A DNA stretch of 10,899 nucleotides, from assembly GCA_052032225.1 (NCBI GenBank), contig JBPEWY010000038.1, positions 1-10,899 on the forward strand, written 5' to 3'. Within the stretch, counting starts at the first letter, position 1, and every line of letters starts with the position of its first letter. The translations under genes were made by a program, and so were the position numbers. The notes under the pieces were generated by a model, which was not told the origin of the DNA, did not search any database, and saw only the letters and a list, made by a program, of their open reading frames with translations. Source of the DNA: JBPEWY01 sp052032225 (lineage in GTDB: Bacteria; Bacteroidota; Bacteroidia; Flavobacteriales; Flavobacteriaceae). Shown here piece after piece: positions 6,878-10,899 of this stretch.

Positions 6878-7965
6878 TGAACGCAAACGAACATAATAAA
6901 AAGTATTTGAGTACACACGAAAAATACATAAAAAGATGCATAGAGCTTGCTAAAAAAGGCTTAGGTAATACTTACCCAAACCCTAATGTGGGTTGTGTTA
7001 TTGTACACAATAATACGGTAATTGGAGAAGGTTACACAAGCAAATATGGTGGTGCCCATGCAGAAGTTAATGCTATACAGCAAGTAAGTGATAAAAAGCT
7101 CTTACAAGAAGCTACCCTTTATGTAACTCTAGAACCTTGTGCTCATTATGGCAAAACCCCTCCTTGTGCTGATTTAATTGTAAAACATAAAATACCAAAT
7201 GTTGTAATTGGTGTTTTAGATAGCAACACTCTTGTAGCCGGAAAAGGCGTGAAAAAATTAATTGAAGGAGGCTGCAATGTAACTATTGGCGTTTTAGAAG
7301 ATGAATGCAGAGAGTTACATAAACGTTTTTTAACATATCATACCAAAAAAAGGCCGTTTATAATTTTAAAATGGGCACAAACAATTGATGGTTATTTAGC
7401 TCCTAAAAGCAGTGATAGAAACCAAAAAGCGCCTGTTTGGATTACCAATACATATTCTAGGCAACTTGTGCACCAATGGCGTAGTCAAGAGCACGCAATT
7501 TTAGTAGGTACTAAAACTGTTTTAGAAGATAACCCAAAATTAACTACAAGACAATGGAGTGGATACTCTCCTATTCGTGTTGTTTTAGATCAGCATTTAA
7601 AAATAGATACAACCTATAATATTTTTAATAGCCAGAGTAAAGTTATAGTGATTACCGGTAAAAATAGTAAACCGGTAAATTCATATCCTGCTAATGTTTT
7701 GATTGAACAAATTGATTTTACTGAAAACTTAGCGCATAAAATTTGTAATGTTCTTTATAAGCACCAAATACAAAGTGTTATTATTGAAGGTGGTAGTAAA
7801 ACGCTTCAAACCTTTATAACCGAAAATTTATGGGACGAGGCGCGTATTTTTACAGGTAAAACAAGTTTTGGTTCCGGAGTTAAAGCTCCTACATTTAACT
7901 TCACGCCTTATAAATCAAAAATGATTGGTTCGGATACTTTAAACTACTTTAAGAATAATGATTAA
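6877..7965 (+). CDS. ribD: Bifunctional riboflavin biosynthesis deaminase/reductase RibD
   Basis: Carries out two consecutive steps of riboflavin synthesis: deamination of the diaminopyrimidine ribosylamino phosphate and NADPH-dependent reduction of its ribose. The N-terminal deaminase has zinc ligands His61 and catalytic Glu63 in GGAHAEVNAI, and Cys88 and Cys97 in EPCAHYGKTPPCA. TYPNPNVGCVIV at 32-43 is the usual entry to this domain. The reductase begins about 158 with RPFIILKWAQTIDGYLAP, then the HQWRSQEHAILVGTKTVLEDNP block (205-226) and IIEGGSKTLQTFI near 313-325. Length is normal at 362 residues. The start is uncertain: the longest form begins at GTG 6877, but TTG at 6907 gives MSTHEKYIKRC, which matches the usual flavobacterial N-terminus. 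First of three coupled genes; overlaps the HAD gene by 8 nt. Confidence 0.96.
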   Translation: MNANEHNKKYLSTHEKYIKRCIELAKKGLGNTYPNPNVGCVIVHNNTVIGEGYTSKYGGAHAEVNAIQQVSDKKLLQEATLYVTLEPCAHYGKTPPCADLIVKHKIPNVVIGVLDSNTLVAGKGVKKLIEGGCNVTIGVLEDECRELHKRFLTYHTKKRPFIILKWAQTIDGYLAPKSSDRNQKAPVWITNTYSRQLVHQWRSQEHAILVGTKTVLEDNPKLTTRQWSGYSPIRVVLDQHLKIDTTYNIFNSQSKVIVITGKNSKPVNSYPANVLIEQIDFTENLAHKICNVLYKHQIQSVIIEGGSKTLQTFITENLWDEARIFTGKTSFGSGVKAPTFNFTPYKSKMIGSDTLNYFKNND

Positions 7966-8575
7966 CAATATTATTTTTGACTTTGGTGATGTATTTATCA
8001 ATTTAAATAAACAAGCTACTTTGTCCAAATTACAAGCGCTGGGCATTAAAGAAGTTACCCCAAACATGATACAAATTAATGAGGCCTACGAAACCGGAGA
8101 TATAAGTAGCGACAGCTTTATTGCTTTTTATAAAAAACTTTTGCCAAGCTGTAGTTCTGAACAACTAATAGCTATTTGGAATGCCATTATTTTAGATTTT
8201 CCGGAGTACCGTTTAGAATTTTTAGAACAGTTGTGTCAATTAAAAAAATACCGATTGTTTTTATTAAGCAACACCAATCATCTGCACATACAATATGTAA
8301 TTCAAACCATGGGCAAAGAGCGCTACAACCGTTTTAAAAATTGTTTTGAGCAGTTTTACCTATCACATGAAATTGGATTAAGAAAACCAAACCAAGAGGT
8401 ATATAATTTTGTGTTGTCAACAAATAAACTTGATACTGCTCAAACTCTTTTTATAGATGATACAACAGAAAATACAGAAGCAGCCAAGAGCTTAGGGTTA
8501 AAAACATGGAACATAAACCCTCTTAAAGAAGACGTTATACAGTTACCTGAATATTTAAAACAGCTTAATGAGTAG
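7958..8575 (+). CDS. HAD-superfamily phosphatase, YihX-like
   Basis: A 205-residue haloacid-dehalogenase-type hydrolase with a C1 helical cap (roughly 17-85). Motif I is IIFDFGDVF with nucleophile Asp8; the +2 residue is Gly rather than Asp, as in E. coli YihX. Motif II is LLSNTN with Ser104, motif III Lys143 in GLRKPNQEVY, and motif IV LFIDDTTENTEAA with Asp167-Asp168. The stretch from LSNTN through GLRKP to DDTTENTEAAKSLG closely follows the pattern of YihX, a sugar-phosphate phosphatase. The gene overlaps ribD by 8 nt (ATGATTAA) and the next gene by 8 nt (ATGAGTAG). Since riboflavin synthesis needs a HAD phosphatase after RibD, this could be that enzyme; that is inference from context. Other substrates such as sugar phosphates or nucleotides remain possible. 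Confidence 0.92.
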   Translation: MINNIIFDFGDVFINLNKQATLSKLQALGIKEVTPNMIQINEAYETGDISSDSFIAFYKKLLPSCSSEQLIAIWNAIILDFPEYRLEFLEQLCQLKKYRLFLLSNTNHLHIQYVIQTMGKERYNRFKNCFEQFYLSHEIGLRKPNQEVYNFVLSTNKLDTAQTLFIDDTTENTEAAKSLGLKTWNINPLKEDVIQLPEYLKQLNE

Positions 8576-9185
8576 TAAATCTGACACATACCAAACCCTT
8601 AAAGAACCAAGCAAAGAAGTATTGTTTAAAGAAAAAGGCAGTAAATTTTATGGATATGCTTTTCCGGTTAGTAGTGAGCAGCAAATAAAAGAAGTACTTG
8701 AGAGCATTAAAAAACAACATCATACAGCAAGGCATTGGTGTTATGCATGGCAGTTAGGAACAGAACAAAAACACTACAGAGCAAATGATGATGGTGAACC
8801 AAATAATAGTGCCGGTATGCCTATATACGGACAAATACAGGCCTTTAATGTAACCCAAGTGTTAGTAGTAGTTGTTAGGTATTTTGGCGGAGTAAAACTT
8901 GGTGTTGGTGGCCTTATAACTGCTTATAAAACTACAGCAAAAATGGCCTTAGAAGCTGCTACTGTTATAACTAAAACCATAAAACAGCAATATGAGCTTG
9001 AGTTTGATTATAAACATATGAGTGCTGTTATGCGCGTTGTTAACGAAAACAATGCTCAAATTATATCGCAATCGTTAGAATTAAATTGTAAAATAGTAAT
9101 AGGTATAAGAAAGCAAAAAGCACAACAATTTGAAAACAGCTTAAAAAACCTGTATGAAGTTAAATTAAAAAAAATTGCATCTTAA
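8568..9185 (+). CDS. YigZ/IMPACT (UPF0029) family protein
   Basis: A 205-residue cytoplasmic protein of the YigZ/IMPACT family, normal length. The N-terminal UPF0029 domain shows KEKGSKFYGYAFPV (21-34), HTARHWCYAW (52-61), DDGEP (74-78), SAGMPI (81-86), VVVVRYFGGVKLG (100-112) and VGGLITAY (113-120), all hallmarks of the family. A C-terminal DUF1949-like ferredoxin-type domain follows from about residue 140. In eukaryotes IMPACT binds GCN1 and affects translation control; the bacterial role is not settled, with a translation or nucleic-acid link often suggested. It is third in the ribD operon and overlaps the HAD stop by 8 nt. At its 3' end its TAA and the TAA of the opposing thioesterase gene overlap in the four bases TTAA. 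Confidence 0.94.
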   Translation: MSSKSDTYQTLKEPSKEVLFKEKGSKFYGYAFPVSSEQQIKEVLESIKKQHHTARHWCYAWQLGTEQKHYRANDDGEPNNSAGMPIYGQIQAFNVTQVLVVVVRYFGGVKLGVGGLITAYKTTAKMALEAATVITKTIKQQYELEFDYKHMSAVMRVVNENNAQIISQSLELNCKIVIGIRKQKAQQFENSLKNLYEVKLKKIAS

Positions 9186-9595
9186 AACTTTTCTGCAACT
9201 AATTTTTCTAAAATATAATCAGGGCAATAAATCGGTTTTTTAGTTGCTATATCCATGAAAGCCAACACTGTATGTGCTGTAGATAAAAGCTCACCTTGTT
9301 CGTTATAAATTTCGTACTCAAACTCTATTTTTACGCCCGGCTTTTTAACTAAGTAAGTTTTAATCGTTAAAAGGTCGTCATAATACGCTGATTTTTTATA
9401 ATTTAGATGCAAAGAAATTACAGGAAGCATTATACCGCTCGTTTCCATTTCTTTGTAAGAAACACCTAAATTTCGTAACCATTCAACCCTTGCAATCTCC
9501 AGGTATTGCACGTAGTTTCCATGGTACACAACCCCCATTTGGTCTGTTTCACCGTAACGAACTCTAACTGTAGTTTGGGCAGTTTTTAGGCTCAT
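9182..9595 (-). CDS. YbgC-like acyl-CoA thioesterase (hot-dog fold)
   Basis: A 137-residue single hot-dog-fold protein of the 4HBT/YbgC family. The active-site signature is RVRYGETDQMGVVYHGNYVQYLEIAR: catalytic Asp18 in ETDQMG, His25 in YHGNY, and the E-R-EWL helix behind it (33-40). Such enzymes hydrolyse acyl-CoA thioesters in the cytoplasm; chain-length preference cannot be told from sequence. The usual YbgC partners tolQRAB and pal are not adjacent, so a cell-envelope role is not supported by context here. Its start faces dnaA across a 199-base AT-rich intergenic region, and its end overlaps the yigZ-like stop by 4 nt, tail to tail. Confidence 0.93.
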   Translation of the reverse strand: MSLKTAQTTVRVRYGETDQMGVVYHGNYVQYLEIARVEWLRNLGVSYKEMETSGIMLPVISLHLNYKKSAYYDDLLTIKTYLVKKPGVKIEFEYEIYNEQGELLSTAHTVLAFMDIATKKPIYCPDYILEKLVAEKF

Positions 9596-9609
9596 GCAGT
9601 ATTTAAAAA

Positions 9610-9637
9610 AATTGTTAACTAATTGTAAACAAATTGT
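9610..9637. repeat. Three AATTGT repeats at exact 11-bp spacing
   Basis: AATTGT occurs at 9610-9615, 9621-9626 and 9632-9637, each start 11 bases after the last, placing the copies on one face of the helix. The array lies 15-42 bases upstream of the thioesterase ATG on its template side. A binding site for a multimeric regulator is possible; chance in AT-rich DNA is the alternative. Confidence 0.45.
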
Positions 9638-9698
9638 TTTTCAACTTGCAAAAAAAAAACTAAATATTCAACCCCTAAATCATTTTTTTTTTTAATTT

Positions 9699-9718
9699 TT
9701 TGTTCACATATTTGTTCA
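9699..9718. repeat. Tandem TTTGTTCA repeat, 12-bp spacing
   Basis: TTTGTTCA is present at 9699-9706 and 9711-9718, 12 bases apart. The first copy extends into TTGTTCACA, one mismatch from the DnaA-box consensus TTATnCACA; the second, TTGTTCAAC, is a poorer match (6 of 9). They follow the long T tracts directly, the arrangement of an unwinding element next to DnaA sites, but the match is not strong. Confidence 0.4.
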
Positions 9719-9730
9719 ACCGAAATCAAT

Positions 9731-9757
9731 AGCGAAATAACCCCAATTATCCTCGCT
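9731..9757 (+). other. Imperfect hairpin in the dnaA leader
   Basis: AGCGA (9731-9735) pairs with TCGCT (9753-9757), and ATAA (9737-9740) with TTAT (9747-9750), giving nine base pairs interrupted by an A/CC internal loop and closed by a CCCCAA loop. It lies 37 bases before the dnaA ATG. It has no T run after it, so it is not a terminator; it could be a leader structure or a protein-binding palindrome. Confidence 0.35.
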
Positions 9758-9794
9758 TACTAACCAACAATAACTAAAAAAGAACTTATACGGA

Positions 9795-10899
9795 ATGGAG
9801 AAAACTGCGCAATCAGTATGGGATAATTGTCTGCATTTTATTAAAGACAACATCCAACCTCAAGCATTCAAAACATGGTTTGAACCTATTAAACCCGTTA
9901 AACTGGCTGATAAAGCGCTAAGCATTCAAGTCCCGAGTAAATTTTTTTACGAGTGGTTAGAAGAACACTACATTAAGTTACTTAAAGTTGCTTTAACTAA
10001 AGAGTTAGGCGAAAATGCCAAGTTGGTGTATGTAATTAAAATGGAAAACACTTTTGGCAACAAGCAACCATATACAGAAAAAATACCGAGCTCAAACAAA
10101 ATAAATGTAGAACCACAAGAATTAGATGTCCCTGTAAAATCTAAAAATCCGGAATTAAAAAATCCGTTTATAATTCCCGGAATTAGAAATATTAAAATAG
10201 AGTCTCAACTAAACCCTAATTACAATTTTGATAATTTTTTAGAAGGAGATTCTAACCGTTTGGCTCGTTCTGCCGGATTAGCAGTTGCTAACAAGCCTGG
10301 AGGTACATCGTTTAATCCTTTATTAATTTTTGGTGGCGTTGGTTTAGGAAAAACACATTTAGCACATGCTATAGGCATAGAAATTAAGGCCAAATACCCG
10401 GAGAAAACCGTTTTATACATTTCGGCAGAAAAATTCACACAACAATACATAGACTCTGTTAAGAAGAACACCCGAAATGATTTTATTCATTTTTATCAGC
10501 TGATTGATGTGCTTATTATAGATGACGTTCAGTTTTTATCGGGTAAATCTGGCACACAAGATGTTTTCTTCCACATTTTTAATCACTTGCATCAAAACGG
10601 AAAACAGGTAGTGCTGACATCAGATAAAGCTCCTGTTGATATGCAAGATATAGAGCAGCGCTTACTCTCTAGATTTAAATGGGGACTATCTGCAGAATTA
10701 CAACAACCAGACTATGAAACTCGCGTCTCTATCTTAAAAAACAAACTCTATAGAGATGGTGTAGAGATGCCTGATGATATTGTTGAGTATGTAGCCAAAA
10801 ACATAAAAAGTAATGTTAGAGAGCTTGAAGGTGCAATAATTTCACTCATTGCTCAGTCTTCATTTAATAAAAAAGAAGTAACATTAGACTTAGCCAAGC
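9795..10899 (+). CDS. dnaA: Chromosomal replication initiator protein DnaA, 3' end outside window
   Basis: Binds origin DnaA boxes, oligomerises with ATP and melts DNA to start replication. Translating from ATG 9795 gives 368 residues before the edge, of about 475 usual. Domain I (1-85) begins MEKTAQSVWDNCLHFIKDNI, typical of flavobacterial DnaA, which fixes the start. A low-complexity linker (about 86-138) precedes the AAA+ domain. In that domain NYNFDNFLEG is at 142-151, Walker A GGVGLGKT at 180-187, Walker B LIIDDVQ at 240-246, sensor I VVLTSDKAP at 272-280, the arginine-finger region RLLSRFKWG at 289-297 and sensor II NVRELEGA at 340-347 (Arg342). The DNA-binding domain IV lies beyond the window. 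No sign of frameshift. Transcribed away from the thioesterase gene, out of the AT-rich control region. Confidence 0.98.
   Translation, partial: MEKTAQSVWDNCLHFIKDNIQPQAFKTWFEPIKPVKLADKALSIQVPSKFFYEWLEEHYIKLLKVALTKELGENAKLVYVIKMENTFGNKQPYTEKIPSSNKINVEPQELDVPVKSKNPELKNPFIIPGIRNIKIESQLNPNYNFDNFLEGDSNRLARSAGLAVANKPGGTSFNPLLIFGGVGLGKTHLAHAIGIEIKAKYPEKTVLYISAEKFTQQYIDSVKKNTRNDFIHFYQLIDVLIIDDVQFLSGKSGTQDVFFHIFNHLHQNGKQVVLTSDKAPVDMQDIEQRLLSRFKWGLSAELQQPDYETRVSILKNKLYRDGVEMPDDIVEYVAKNIKSNVRELEGAIISLIAQSSFNKKEVTLDLAK

Larger units (their letters stand above)
9596..9794. promoter_or_regulatory. AT-rich divergent control region between thioesterase gene and dnaA
   Basis: The 199 bases hold no ORF of note and are extremely AT-rich, with an A10 tract at 9650-9659, a T11 tract at 9683-9693 and a T6 tract at 9696-9701. 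It contains three short phased repeat groups (listed separately), one near-match to a DnaA box, TTGTTCACA at 9700-9708 (8 of 9 against TTATnCACA), and a weaker one, TTATCCTCG at 9747-9755 (7 of 9 against TTATCCACA). CATATTTG at 9707-9714 is one base off the -7 consensus TAnnTTTG and could serve dnaA, but lacks an obvious -33 TTG. The region must carry the dnaA promoter and could be part of an origin; neither is proven. Confidence 0.5.

Noticed and set aside
6854..6906. FMN riboswitch upstream of ribD
   Set aside because: At most about 53 bases separate the divergent genes, too short for an RFN element, and no conserved stems are visible.
9650..9693. A10 and T11 tracts as a terminator hairpin
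   Set aside because: The stem would be only A-T pairs around a loop of about 23 bases, with no GC-rich core; an AT-rich promoter/unwinding region is more likely.
10220..10471. Minus-strand open frame of 83 codons opposite dnaA
   Set aside because: Antisense to the Walker A region of dnaA, whose coding frame is unmistakable.
1..10899. Mobile element, CRISPR array, toxin-antitoxin or defence island
   Set aside because: No transposase, integrase, long direct repeats, spacer-repeat pattern or defence-type gene appears; all genes are housekeeping or conserved families with uniform composition.

Overview
The window reads as ordinary chromosomal DNA of a low-GC member of the Bacteroidota, most likely a Flavobacteriaceae. 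Supporting signs are the AT-rich codon use, the lack of Shine-Dalgarno sequences, promoter-like boxes of the TAnnTTTG type, a DUF6913-type protein that I recognise from flavobacteria, and protein N-termini (DnaA, RibD) typical of that family. It holds thirteen protein genes, of which dapA at the left edge and dnaA at the right edge are cut off. I see no tRNA, rRNA, CRISPR array, insertion sequence, prophage or plasmid feature.

Layout from left to right. (1) 1-1102, minus strand: a DUF6913-family gene followed by dapA (lysine/diaminopimelate synthesis), joined by a one-base TAATG overlap; a TAnnTTTG-type box lies just upstream. (2) 1173-2844, plus strand: a two-gene operon encoding the two halves of a UshA/5'-nucleotidase-type enzyme as separate exported proteins, C-terminal domain first and metallophosphatase domain second. 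A strong, probably bidirectional terminator closes it at about 2854-2894. (3) 6853-2909, minus strand: a tight four-gene operon of a GNAT acetyltransferase, prmC (release-factor methyltransferase), a LOG-family phosphoribohydrolase and ligA (NAD+-dependent DNA ligase). (4) 6877-9185, plus strand: ribD (riboflavin), a YihX-like HAD phosphatase and a YigZ/IMPACT-family protein, coupled by 8-nt overlaps. (5) 9595-9182, minus strand: a YbgC-like hot-dog thioesterase whose stop overlaps that of the YigZ gene tail to tail. (6) 9596-9794: a very AT-rich divergent intergenic region with short phased repeats. (7) 9795-10899, plus strand: dnaA, present through the AAA+ core and sensor II, with the rest beyond the edge.

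The genes are mostly housekeeping functions for replication (dnaA, ligA), translation termination (prmC), cofactor synthesis (ribD) and cell-wall/lysine precursor supply (dapA). I find no convincing undescribed system. The points most worth following are the HAD phosphatase translationally coupled to ribD, which could supply the dephosphorylation step of riboflavin synthesis that RibD needs; the split nucleotidase whose halves carry Sec-type and Tat-type lipoprotein signals; and the phased repeats and near-DnaA-box upstream of dnaA. All same-strand overlaps except one are exactly 8 nt (ATGnnTAR), which suggests routine translational coupling here.
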